DNA of 64,000 nucleotides, taken from the NCBI GenBank assembly GCA_020081605.1, contig JAHREC010000045.1:2604001-2668000 (forward strand). Direction: 5' to 3'. The position numbers and the translations under genes are program-made. The stretch is from Albifimbria verrucaria (taxonomy: Eukaryota > Ascomycota > Sordariomycetes > Hypocreales > Stachybotryaceae). Positions 1 to 11,604 of this stretch are shown in pieces. The notes beneath the pieces were generated by a model. That model did no database searches. It was not told the DNA's origin and saw only the letters and a program-made list of their open reading frames with translations. The stretch's first letter is position 1, and each line of letters starts with the position of its first letter.

Positions 1-752
1 AACAGGAAATCAGGTGGATACGGGGAGTCATGTGGTCTCTCGTGTTGGAGGCTAGAGAACATGTGGTAGCCAAGGGCTTTATGGAAATTGGGAAACTGGA
101 AAGCGTTGCTGTTTCTGAATCAGCGCATGGCTTGCACGTTATGACTAGCTATTTTCCTTAGTGGGCGAGTCTGCGAGACTGCAAATTAATCGTTAAAATA
201 ATCCATTCACTTTCATGCTTCACCTGTCGAGGGCCTGTACTCGCGGATTTTGCGGCTGTGATTAAGAGCTCCATGACCATCTCTTGGTGGCAAGGGAAGA
301 ATAATTATACTATTGTGATTTTTATCATCGAGCAAATACACTGATTAATTTGTTGATTTGCTATGAAAAGTTCAGTTGTATTAGTTTAGCACGTAATAGA
401 TACCATCTGCGTTATAACTAACCGTTGTTCAATGTAGTACTGCGACGACGCTGGTTCTCGCAATTCTCTTCGAGCTTATCAGTTGTACGTGAACAACTAG
501 GCGTGATTTCCCATGCCTAATACCAATTTAATAACGTTTGCCATTCTGGCCTCTGTGAGAGGCATGTGTTGGCACAAAATATCCGGCATCAAGATATTGT
601 CACTGAGTCAACATGAGCTGACACCAGTTGGCGATGATTCACGGTCCTTACAAGGTGTAATATAGAGTTATATATTTTGACAGTTCCTAAAACCACCACT
701 GCTACCTCAGAGCTATACAGGTTTGCGGAACATTGGTAGGTCCCCAACGATA
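1..752. other. Intergenic, no gene seen
   Basis: No open frame with coding character or a recognisable family is visible on either strand. The sequence is fairly AT-rich and probably holds the 5' region of the gene that starts at 753. Confidence 0.5.
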
Positions 753-1563
753 ATGACTAAGTCCACCCACATGTCTTCAGGTCATCGATCACACTCACCC
801 GACTCTGAAGATTTACCAATCTATACAGACTGGTTGTACTCCAGATACTCGAATGCACAGTACATGAAAGTGGCTATATTGAGTGCGACACTCGCTAACC
901 ATGATGAATAGTATTGTCAAAGATGCAGCTTGGTTTGGAGACGAGTTGTGGGACCTAAGCTCTTTCGTCACTGATGGTAACCATACTTATCAAGTTCATG
1001 GAATCGGAGAAGTCTCTCTACCTGTTCGAATGTCACTGGTGAGTCGCGGAGATGATCTCGATCAGAGCCTGTTACTTTCATGCGCCTTGTATGTCCCAGA
1101 TGCTCCAAGCAACATACTCGCTGGTGGTGCCTCCCGACATCTCGAGTTTGTTCCTACCATTATCAGCGGTGAGTACCTTGCAATTCTAAGATCAAGCCGT
1201 GTGAAAGAAGTAGCATGTTTTCGAATGTGTCAGGAGTTTCAACACCCGGTGCTGGTTCTGAGCAGCCCTCCATTGGGACCTGCGATTACTAGAGATCATC
1301 AATTAATTCTGAGGGATTTTCTATGGCCCATGTTGGAGCGTCAAACATGGGCGAGAGTTGCGGCTGGGGAAAGGAACTCTTTATCTCCAGAGCTGGGCAA
1401 TTTGTTGACCCAGTCCCAACAACAATGGGTCAATGCTTTCTTCGAATCAGAGGCTGAATTCATGAGGGTCTTCAACTTGAACATCATACGTGGTGCTGCT
1501 TGTACAGCTGGGCGTCATACTTTGAGTGTTCTCATGGATTTTGAGACATTCGATGTGAATTGA
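753..1563 (+). CDS. Copia-type retroelement-derived protein, one intron
   Basis: The ATG at 753 opens a frame that runs to 859. An intron at 860-911 (GT donor, GCTAACC branch site, TAG acceptor) then joins phase-correctly to the long frame ending at 1563, giving about 253 residues with the supported splice. The protein resembles the protease-region segment of Copia gag-pol: a DWL start, an N-A-H site with AWFG created by the splice, a Gly-Ile-Gly-x-Val turn, and the later ALYVPDAP motif. Many fungal genomes carry such stand-alone host-like genes. The catalytic Asp-Ser-Gly of the retroviral-type protease is not present (Ser-Arg-Tyr-Ser-Asn stands there), and no integrase or reverse transcriptase follows. 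It is therefore a domesticated or decaying remnant. Its function is unknown. Confidence 0.6.
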
Positions 1564-2087
1564 CGAAGGCCTTCGTCCACGGAAATAAGAACGAGTTAGA
1601 GCCCATGGAACGATCATAAAATAAATTTTGATCGGTTCTCAATGATTCATTGGTGACATTGAGTAGATAGCCACAAAATCATTTCAAGGTAAAATGGTTC
1701 TAAAGTGTCATATTATGATTTCAGTTCCTTTGGGCCAATCTTGTCAAAGCCAAGCTTCATACAATCCTCCAAGCGATCTACCTGGACTAAAGTCACAATC
1801 TTTGGGTAATCTTAGCATTACTTCAGCTTGTGTCAGCCCAAGTAAAGGTATGAAGCAGCAGATAGGCTGATCTGAATTAACCATCACTTTGTGTATTCTG
1901 CGCAGTCCAATTTTTCGACGAGGTAACTCAATCCGTCATTCCTATGTTCATCTATTTGCCACAATTGCCACTCCGATCTCTCCCTCCTGTACAGCCCCTA
2001 TAGGCACCCAAGGATACAACACAGGCTTTCGAAGCTCTTGTAGTAGGAAACAACTACTCCCGCTGATATCAAAAGCATGAGCCAGGT
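1564..2087. other. Intergenic, no gene seen
   Basis: Convergent spacer between the retroelement-derived gene and the minus-strand unknown gene. The short open frame near 1889-2080 has no recognisable feature and is not called. Confidence 0.5.
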
Positions 2088-2628
2088 TTAAATGTCTTTG
2101 CCCATGGCGACCTCCAAGTCAAAAAGAGCATTTCGAGCTTTGGTTACGGCCACCGTGAAATCAACCACAGCCTTGTTGCTTCCTCCTAGGTTGGGGGTGT
2201 GCTGGATAAATTCATATTTAGTCTTCAGATAATCCAGACGCTCAAACTCATGCTTCAAGTAGAATTGTCTGCCCAGCTGAAAAGCTTCATCGGCATTCGA
2301 CCATGGGTAACCGACGATGATAAGGCCTAAGGAATTGCTGAGGCCTCCAGTAAGGTCATCTATGCCTCCCACTTTCTTTTTAGATGCTGTGAGATAGTTT
2401 TTCAAGTCTTCGTTGAAGTTCATAAAGTTTCCCAGCGTTTGGAGTGCTGCACGCAGTGCTTGTGATTTGTTGAATTGGTTCTGAGTCACTACTCTGCCAT
2501 TTGCTTTAGGATCCGGGTTCATCTTGGATACAGGAGCATTTCCGCCCTTGCTAAAAACAACAGGAAATATTAGTAGATTCTCAACAGGGATGGCGCCAAT
2601 ATACGTACGTTCCTGGCTTATAATCCAT
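2088..2628 (-). CDS. Hypothetical protein, 160 aa, one intron
   Basis: The start is the ATG at 2628 (MDYKPG). A 58-nt intron (2551-2608, GTACGT donor, T-rich tract, TAG acceptor) joins in phase to the exon that ends at 2088. The product is a soluble, mixed-charge protein with no signal peptide or membrane segment: a K/N/P-rich start, then an alpha-helical-looking body containing a hydrophobic strand (LGLIIVGYPWS). I do not recognise the family. It lies on the same strand, downstream of the serine protease gene at 3483-5771, with about 850 bp between them. A functional link between the two is only a guess. Confidence 0.6.
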
Positions 2629-3482
2629 TTCGACAATTAACGACAGCAAATAGCTATTTAGCAAGTTGAATAGTTTAAGACTGCTTGTCTTTAACACAGG
2701 CCACAAGGAAGTCGTCGCTGAAAGCCGCTTTTATAGGAGCAGGCTAGGGGTGTTTCGTTTACCTCTCAATGGTCTAGATGCTTCTATCACGGCTTGTTTA
2801 ACATGTTCCCTAGTTTCAGCTCGATATCAACAACTAGCGTAAATAATCTAGACTTCTGAACCTTGTAGCGTCTTACTTGATCGAGCTGGATTAAATGGTG
2901 GCTGGCTGAGTATTATATGTGCCCCACAAACGATTTTCCCGAAAGTGAAACAGTCTATCTCGAACCTGGATCATGGAGTTCGTCAATGCGTATTTGGATT
3001 GGTCCAGGTTGATGGTGGCTGAAATTGCGGATACCAATAAAACCCATGTTAGTTGTTGTTCAGCGACCATTTGGGGTCTAACTTGCGCTCCTTTCAAGGA
3101 ACACATTGAGCTATAAGACTACATGGATGTTTTGGGATTGAAGTATGGCGTGGCGAATATTGGCTGTTAGAGGCGCAAAACACATTCGGTCTATGAGATG
3201 TCTCCTGTCCGATATGTATTACAACTATTATTTAGAACTTAAGTCAAACTTCAACTCTACAAGGAAAGACAAAACCAAACCATGGCAGTCAAGTTGTCTT
3301 CAAACAAATCAATATGTACCACTTTTGTAGGAGATGATGGTGACATAATTGTATTGTACAGGAAAGATGATGGAAGAAAGACAACAACTATCTGTAAAAA
3401 TTCACGAATCAGGTTGTAGCAAAAGATATACCATGTTTGGTATCAAATTAGAACTACTCGAAGTAATATTTCTTGTGATATC
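2629..3482. other. Intergenic, one weak ORF
   Basis: A 71-codon minus-strand frame at 2891-3106 starts with ATG and could encode a short peptide, but it shows no motif, intron structure or family resemblance. Nothing else stands out. The stretch probably contains the promoter of the 2088-2628 gene and the 3' region of the protease gene. Confidence 0.35.
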
Positions 3483-5771
3483 TTAAATATTTCCCTGATG
3501 ATTCTTCACGATAGCATTGATAGAACTAAGTATTTGAGGACCATGCGTGACGAGTTTGTCTCCGAATTTATCCAGCAGCTTCTTGAGCGTTGCTGTTGCG
3601 TCCGTGAAGAATCCTTCCTCATCAATGGTCCTTAACTGTTCCGGAGTTGCGTTCTCAATCGCACTGGAAAGTAATGTTGCCGCTAGAGCTCTCATTGTAA
3701 TAACAATGTGCATGCTTTCCGTGAGCGAGGCCCCTGCACTAGATTGGGAGAGAGAGTCAAGGAAGTTATGTTGTGATCTGAACTGATGCTTTTGAATGGA
3801 TTCCCATTTGATATTGGAGAAGCAATCTTGCTTGGACTTCATTGAATCAACAAAGTCTTTATAATGGTCGCCGAGGTCAATAGCGTTCTTCAGTCCTTCG
3901 AATGGATCTTGAGATCTTGAACCAGGGTTAATTGGCTGTGTATCCCATTTCCACTGGTTGTCATTTGCATCCCAGCTATGTGTACTGTCTCCATTTCCTG
4001 TACCGGTCGTTTTAGCAAATTCTTCAATGGCAGAACCCGCGGCTACAGCTGCTTTAATTCCAACAGGAATCCACTTCTTGATTATGTCAAAAATCCGTCT
4101 TCGTTAAGGATTTTGTGATGCTTGCAGCATGCATCAAATGTGGCGTCGGCGAGAGCGGCCTGGTATAGGTGCTTCTTGAGGTCGGCCTCTTCATTAAAGC
4201 CACTGCCCTCGGCATTGGACTGCCCTTTCTGAAGTGACCTCACCAAGTTGTTAATTGCCGCATTTGCAACCATACTTACCGGCACCCCGCAGGTCCCAAG
4301 ACCACGGGGAGAGAAACATTACCCATAGACTTAGCCGCATTTCCAAGAAAGTCGAAAAAGCCTTCAACAGCAGCAGCGTCGTTCAAGTCCTCATCTTCAA
4401 AGCTACTTTCAAAGAAGCCCCAAGGACCTTTGTACCTATGCTCATGATGTCTCCAAATCCAAACTCCTCGCCTGCAAATGACACCTTGACTTGAAATGCA
4501 CCGCCTTTGATAGAGATAACTGGATCAAACGCGTTGACAAGCGGTAGTTCCGCTATGTCTTTAGGAACATTTTCAGGAACATAACGAATTTCTCTCGTTA
4601 ATTTCACAGAGCTATCCATCACGCTGATGTAACGGCTCATCGGAATGCCGTAAGGACCGATTGGGGTCCCGGAATTAATGGCTCCCCATAGGCATGCACT
4701 CCGATAGATGAAGCCATGAGATCCGAGACATATGGATACGGTACATTTGTTGAAGGGTTGATGTTGGTAGCATTTAGGCTGTAGAAGATGGGAGAGCCCG
4801 ATTGTCCTTGACGACTCAATTAGTGCTGATAGACTTTAGATTTCTGGATGAGGTGCTTACCACCATAGGCATCGATCGTGTACTGGATCATCTTACTCCT
4901 CGCGAGGTTGAATGTGGTTGGTTCCCAGCACTCATACATCTCGGCTCCATGTTCGCCATCCAGTTCCTTGTCTCCAGGATATCCAACAATACCGAGCATA
5001 CTATTGTTACCTTGAAACGGGGTGTTTGTCCATTTGATAGGTTCTCCATTTTTTCCGATCTCTTTGAAACTCTTGTCAAGCTTTACCCAAGCAATATCAT
5101 ACTGGCGACCCAAGTCTTGAATCCATCCAATGGTGGTTCCAACTACCTTGCCATAGGCGACCTCAACGTTGGATATGTGTCTGCCACCAGAGTTTTGAAT
5201 GGATTCGGCGCCTTGATAACCCAGGTAGGCAACAATTGATTTCACTTGGCCCATTCCGTAGGCCTTGTCGTAGACACAATGTCCGGCAGTGACCAGAAGA
5301 TCGGGACGAATGAGCCAGCCAGTGCCCATCATTTTCACATCGGCCCCGTTTTTCCTGAAAACTAAAGACAGCTTCGCTACGGCTGAAGTTATGTGTGTTA
5401 ACTTAAACATCTACCACAGTAGAAAGTATAGTGGATTCAATCTTACATCGATATTTTCCACCAGGAGCGAAATGTGAAGGATCTACTTTCTTTCGCTGGT
5501 CTGTGCCAATAACCGACGTTTTTAAACCACCAGGCCCTTTGGTGCCGTCAGTCTTGAGCAAGAAACTCTTCTCAATTCCAGTCGCTGGCTTATGAGAAGA
5601 TAGGGAATCGTCGGCTAGCAGACTCCACATTGGAACGGTAAAATCGCTGTGATTCTGTATCGCTGTTGCTTTCAGGCTGTTGATACCCAGCTCATGATTT
5701 GTCTCAATGTCCGATGAGTCTATGCTGGGCTCAGCATTGCTGTCCCCGGGACGATGTATAACTGGTGACAT
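3483..5771 (-). CDS. V8/trypsin-like serine protease with long C-terminal extension
   Basis: The ATG is at 5771. An N-terminal region of about 105 residues precedes a PA-clan protease domain with all three catalytic positions: TAGHC (His), QYDIAW (Asp) and GQSGSP (Ser). Two introns are supported: one after codon KYR (GTAAGA donor, TTCAG acceptor near 5363) and one splitting the Gly-Gly-Gln-Ser-Gly stretch (about 4815-4870). The C-terminal half, about 350 residues, is rich in helices and contains three acidic-Gly-Phe-Phe motifs (near 4340, 4095 and 3612). It matches no family I know. There is no signal peptide, so an intracellular role is likely. As read, the frame is offset four times, each at a homopolymer (4684-4687, 4418-4421, 4285-4288, 4089-4093). 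Either the gene is broken or the assembly under-calls these runs; I favour the latter. Confidence 0.7.
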
Positions 5772-6010
5772 TATGGATTTGTTTATGGAGGCAACCGGTT
5801 CACAAAGTCTTTATGGGAACATGAATGGTATGTCGTGAGGGTCGGTTACAGAATGAAGAATCAGCAGCCGAGGAGTGAAATAACGACCAGGGATATGCTG
5901 TCCAAGAACTGTCGGTAAGGAACAAAGGTAATTGCCTTGTAAGGTTTATTGGCCTGGCTGTGATTATTCAATGCCCATCAAGATGATATCGAAGGTGCAG
6001 TGGCATGTAT
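5772..6010 (-). promoter_or_regulatory. Upstream region of the protease gene
   Basis: Non-coding stretch directly upstream of the protease start codon, presumed promoter by position only. No specific motif is claimed. Confidence 0.3.
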
Positions 6011-6247
6011 TTATATTTCCAACACATGAAAGTGGCTGACTGGAAATGCCCTTTTGGCCACGCCAGGCGATGCATGCGTGTTACTGAATGGGTACTGTGC
6101 ATGCTTTACCATTTCTTCAACTAGACGAGCTTGAGATTCGTCGTTTTGGGCTTGGCGGTCCAGGTAATACACCCCGCTCTGTTCCACTTTGTTGCCGGTA
6201 ACCCTTGCCTCGAGGGACCAGCTTTGGGTCAACAAATTTGCTTCCAT
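6011..6247 (-). CDS. Possible small protein, 78 aa
   Basis: An intronless ATG-to-TAA frame with codon usage like that of nearby genes, encoding a charged peptide (QNDESQARLVEEMVKHAQ) with no signal sequence or membrane helix. It lies 240 bp upstream of the protease start on the same strand. No family is recognised, and it may be an orphan exon or chance. Low confidence. Confidence 0.25.
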   Translation of the reverse strand: MEANLLTQSWSLEARVTGNKVEQSGVYYLDRQAQNDESQARLVEEMVKHAQYPFSNTHASPGVAKRAFPVSHFHVLEI

Positions 6248-9200
6248 GAGCAGAATTGAAAGATTTTGATACGGCTACCCTGTTACATTAACATTCAAAT
6301 ACATGAGTCATGGGATCATGTTGCAAAGAAGAACAAAACACATCCAAATGTTATATTAAACTGACCTAGCTCCTAAATAGTTTTTGCGCCTTTGGACACA
6401 CCCTAAACTGTTAAATGTGATTTTAACGGCCAATCTCAACCCCTTCATTGTAAAATTAGAACCTAGCTCCTCCTTGAGTGGTTATTAGATAACAATGTGG
6501 TATTTTACCTCAGCCATAGAATCACTTGTGATTGCCTGGGTTTGTACAAATGAACTGCATTTGAGCCCTGGACGCAGATCTTGAAACTATCGATGGATAT
6601 AAGTTTAGTCTACATCTAGAAAGTATGAATGCTTGAGAAGCAACTTTACTCAGCTGCTTTCACTTGACTCCTTGTTCGGACGTACCAGCTCTGCAAACTT
6701 GTGCAGCATTTGAGACCATGCATCGTTTGTTGTGTCCATGTCTTACTTCCCGCTGCCCAGGCATCATTCTTTTGTCTCCATAAAACCCGAGTTCTCTTCT
6801 CCCATTCACCAATGGGTTAGTCTAGCTGATCTTTCCATATTACTCTAGCTTTGCTTGTAACCACACTGCGACATCGCTCAAAGACCCCGCTTCCGTTGTG
6901 AGCTGAAGAAGAGGGTCTATCTGCATATGCACATCCCCAGGTTAGTCCATAGGATGATGCAACCCCACTGAGTCCCATAATGCACCAGTAATTGCAGACC
7001 GCTTTGGTCGCTCATACAACCGACAAGCCCATTACGATTAAGATCAGCGATAACGGGGCGCTGAAATGCCCATGCATGTATCTAGCATAATTTATTGACC
7101 GGACTATGCGGCCACCAAAAGAGGAGTGTGGTACTGTACATGAGGCCGGGTTTCAACTGTAATTGGTTACCACTGTACATACTCACCGAGACATGCAGCG
7201 TAAATCGAAAGTCCTCTTTGCAACCATGGTATAACACTTCATACTTGTTTAGCTCTTCCATGGGGATGGAACAACAATGAGAGGTGTATACGTAGTTGGC
7301 TATGCTATAGCTGCCCAACTACCGATAACCACAAAGCAAATTTTGACCATGCACTCGATATAATAGATGAGTATAAGTTCCCTAAATCTTCCACTTATCT
7401 CATTGAACGTGCGAAGGCCACATAGGGGTCACGAGCCCACGGCGTCTTAGTCAATATACCGGTACACAAAGCAACTTAATATTGTTCTGTCCATCCTGGA
7501 TATGCTATGTAGATCTTTGAAGTCACGAGATGCCGGGACTTTTATCATCAGCTAATTTACTAACTAGCTAATGTCACTAGGTGTCTCCCTCGTCTAGTTG
7601 GATAAAATCCATGTCTGGTACGTAGATGTGGCCCTCGCACATTCAATGAGATAGGCGAAAGTTAGGGGACATGACCGGTAAACCCTAGCAATGAGAGTAT
7701 TAGACAGTCAAGACACACCAAACACCACACGACCAAAAACAATTAAACTGTATGAACTTTAAAATTGAATGTATTCACAACTTAGGAGATATCATGATCA
7801 ATTACCAGGTCCCAGATTAAAGAGGGCAGTCAGTCTTCAGTATGAACACGTCTAAGAATTGTGTTAGGTTCAATGATCGAATCAATAAGCATTTGTATCA
7901 AGAGACCTGATGATTATAAGAAATACATGCACTACGTCCTTACTCACATTTCCTACAATTCGAAGTAAGCAGCAAATAGTGTCATCTCTATTGGCGATCG
8001 CTCTTGCTTAGATACGTTAGTTAAATGTACGCTCTATGGATAACTTATACCACCAATAGCCTTTCAATCTTCAAAGCTGATTGTGATACATAGTAGACTT
8101 CATGTCATGATAAAATGTCACTAACGAAACTAAAATTCTGTATTATACCCCAGAATGCCATGCTTTGGTTTATATCTAAGCCCAATCTAAGGTTTTCTTG
8201 AATACCCAGTTATGTTTCATCTGCTTATAGGAATGCTAAGTTTGTGAAAATGTCTGTTTGTACTATTTTGGTGCTTGGCTGGTTTGCCTAATAGTAGTGT
8301 GTGAAGGTTAAGCAACTTCTTCCAAATTGCTTCTGGTGGCTTCAAGGACGCCAAATGCAAGGCTAGGGCATGGCTGCGCCTGACTTCACATGATAAAATG
8401 CCTGATATCGCAAACGCCCTATCCATGATAGGTCCAGGCGTTCGGTTTTCAACTCAAGGGTTTTGTGAAGCATCAGATATCATTTGTGGGTTAAATGATT
8501 AGGGCTTGTCCCGGTTCGCGTTATTGCTGTCTTTGGATAAGATGTCTAGAAAATTGGCTTTGATACCAGTCACAGGATTAGAATGAATAGTCCATCCTTC
8601 AAATGCAAGCCACGAAAGCCCAGCTAGAATTCCGAGATTTCGCCAGAGACTTCATTCCAGGCCTAATTTAAACAACAAAGGTTGCTTGAGGCATGGCCCT
8701 GCTGGAAGGATTCATCAATGTTCCTAAATTCTCATCTCCCAGTATTTCCTAACCATTGAGCGCTGAGCCCTTCTCCGCGAATTGGAGAAATTCTCTTAAC
8801 CTACGAGGTGTTGCAGAAGACATGATCGTTCGAGCTATACTGCCCGAGTGATGACAGCGAGTTATCTGGCACTTCTATCTCCAATCAGGACGGCCCATTG
8901 TACTATTGGATTGCTGATCTAAGTAGTTTCGTGAGGATATGATAAATAGATGGGCATATGTCAGAAAACGCATTTCTCCCATGACATATGAGAGTGGAGG
9001 GAACTTTTGCTCGTGAGGGAATAAAAAAGCCCCGGGTACCAATTTTTAGTAACAGTACGACTTGAATAGGCATTAATACAGCCTCCAAGAGAGCCAGACT
9101 CCCACATTGGCTTAGATTTGGTAATGGTGCATGAAAATTTGTGCAACACTGTCAATGGTCAAATCACTTCAGCCGCTTCAAATGAAAGGAGCTGATGGAT

Positions 9201-9690
9201 ATGGCCAGGCCTGGTCTACCAACTAGCGAGAACGGTGATCTCGATTCTCGCTGCATACTGTATCTCGGAAGTATAAGATCTAGAACCAATCTACGACGGG
9301 ATATTCCATGCAGGAGGGATCATTTATTAGTTTGTATTTCTTCACGAAAGAATAACGCAGCCCTAGACCCGGCCATGTCAGCTCCGCAGTACATTGCTGT
9401 TACATTCTGTAAGACGTGCATATACGAGCTGATGTGCAAGTATAGCGCATTTGCACATTTATATGGTGATTCAATGTAGAGTTTTACCGTAATTGGGTGA
9501 GAATCTCTCATTTATTGCGTGGGCTGAAGTATTGGTTTCTCCACATGACCCATCGTTTCAGCATTTGCATTATGCACAAGTAAATCTCCCCGACTTGCAT
9601 ATAGTGATCAAGGACACATAATAAAACATGTTCGAACACCTGCTCAAATAACTTAGTAGCATGCTGTAGATCCTGTCAAGTATCTTCTTC
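6248..9690. other. Gene-poor 3.4-kb stretch
   Basis: Only short open frames (60-94 codons) on both strands, none with a family motif, plausible splice structure or consistent codon use. I see no terminal repeats or transposase remnants. It could hold a decayed gene or long regulatory DNA. Confidence 0.5.
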
Positions 9691-11262
9691 ATGTCGTGCG
9701 CCATCATAATGCGTCTCGTCATTGCCTTAATCTCGCAAGGGTTTCTCGCCCTTGCGGTTCGCGCTGCTGGTTCTCTCACTGACTGTCTTCGTACTGCTGC
9801 GGTTCCAATCGCTTCCTCAGCCCCTACATCATACAATATCCGTCTTCCCTACAAACCAGTCGCCGTCGCAGTCCCCACATCGACTTCTCAGATCGCGTCT
9901 GCAGTGTCGTGTGGCGCTAAATATGCGGTCAGAATAACCGCCAAGAGCGGTGGCCATAGCTACACCTCCTCAAGCTTTGGTGGAGAGGACGGCCACCTGG
10001 TCATTAACTTGGATCGCATGTATGCTGTGACAGTTGCAAGTGATGGTACTGCTAAAGTCCAAAGCGGTGCAAGGCTCGGTCATGTTGCGACTGAATTGTA
10101 CAGACAAGGAAAGAGGGCAATTTCACATGGCACATGCCCAGGGTATGTTGGATTTCCCAATCCACTAGTTCAAATCGCGATATGCCTGGTCATAGCTAAG
10201 TCAAAAGCAGTGTTGGCATCGGAGGTCATGCCCTCCATGGAGGACATGGCATCGTCTCACGAAAGTATGGCCTTACTACAGACTGGATAAAAAGCGCGAC
10301 TGTTGTTCTCGCCAATGGTACTATAACACGCTGCTCAGCAACTGAACGACCAAATTTATTCTGGGCGATCCGGGGTGCAGGTTCGTCCATGGCAATTGTG
10401 GCAGAGATCGAGTTCAACACTTTCGCCGCTCCTAACAACATAACATATTTCGATATTGACCTCGTATGGGATGTCAAGAAAGCCCCTCAGGTTCTCCTGG
10501 ATGCTCAGGAGTTTGCAAAGGGCATGCCTGCAGAGCTAATCACGTCTGTGACATTCAACAATGATGGCTACTACCTCCGTGGGGCATATGTAGGCGGAGA
10601 TGCTCCTTTTCGAACAGCAATCCAACCGCTTCTTAACAAGCTGGGGACCAAAGTCTCTAGTGCAAAGACGGTCGGATGGATGGATTCTATCACGCATTTT
10701 GCGGGCACGGCAGAAATTGACATAACCACACCTACCTATAATGAGGTATGCAATCCGCTTCTGGCATTGACTTTCGCTGACGATCCAAGCACGAGAACTT
10801 TTATGCTTCAAGTATCACAACACCTGCACTATTGAAAACTCATTTTCAATCTCTCGTCAACGCTATTGATAAGATTGGCTTCACTACGAGCCGCACTTGG
10901 TTCATGCATATGAATTTTCTTGGTGGCCAGTACTCAGCGATAACTCGACCTAAATCCAACGATACTGCCTACGTTCACCGGGATGAGATGCTCCTTTTCC
11001 AGCTGTATGACGGCGTTCCACTAAGTCAAAAGTATCCATCAGATGGGTTTTCAATGCTGCAAGGATTCAGGCAAAGCATTACTAACGGACTGAATGTCAA
11101 CGAATGGGGAATGTATGCCAGCTATCCTGATTCGGAGGTGAGTGGAAGCGATGCGCCAAGGTTGTACTGGGGAAAAATTTGGCAAGGCTGGAACGGATCA
11201 AGAAAGATTATGATCCAGGTAACGTGATAAGGTACCGTCAGTCTATTAAGCCTGCAGAGTAA
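9691..11262 (+). CDS. AA7 family oligosaccharide oxidase (berberine bridge-like FAD oxidase), secreted
   Basis: Three exons (9691-10142, 10211-10745, 10790-11262) give about 486 residues. The ATG at 9691 or the one at 9709 leads into a signal peptide ([19 protein letters not shown]). The FAD_binding_4 domain shows SGGHSYTS with the flavin-linking His and HGTCPGVGIGGH with the second, cysteinyl flavin site, as in glucooligosaccharide and chitooligosaccharide oxidases. The C-terminal BBE segment ends in a YDPGN motif followed by R-Y. Family members oxidise the C1 hydroxyl of sugars to lactones and produce hydrogen peroxide. The frame is offset once near the end, at the A run 11173-11177, where one missing A restores the DPGN ending. 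Its neighbours are sugar-acid genes, so a role in extracellular glycan oxidation fits. Confidence 0.8.
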
Positions 11263-11604
11263 ATAAGGGGATGATCCGGAAATGTTTCTGTCATTGCTAG
11301 GAAACAGGGTGCGTTGGCTCTATATGAAGAGTGGGTAGTCTAAGTAAAACGCTATTTTGAACCTATTGAGAACGAGAACTGCCCATAAAGACAAAGATAT
11401 CATGCGATATCATTGCCTTTCTCTAATTGATCTTTGGCATATGGGTAAACCTGAACCAGTCAATTTGCGTGAATTCATTGGTGTATTCGTATAATCAAGA
11501 GTGAACATAGCCACTATGACTTTGAAGAGTCCAATCTGCAGAAGAAAACAGGCATGCTTAATATAATTCAAAATAATGATAATCGCTTTACATTCTTCGT
11601 CATC
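11263..11604. other. Convergent spacer
   Basis: The 3' ends of the AA7 oxidase and the MFS porter face each other here. No coding signal is seen. Confidence 0.5.

Noticed and set aside
4802..5239. 145-codon plus-strand open frame
   Set aside because: Antisense shadow of the protease exon, which has clear catalytic motifs.
2088..5771. Gasdermin-protease pair
   Set aside because: The small protein shows no recognisable gasdermin features that I can see, so the idea stays unsupported.
8217..8426. 69-codon minus-strand frame in the 6.2-9.7 kb gap
   Set aside because: Too short, no family likeness, no splice context.
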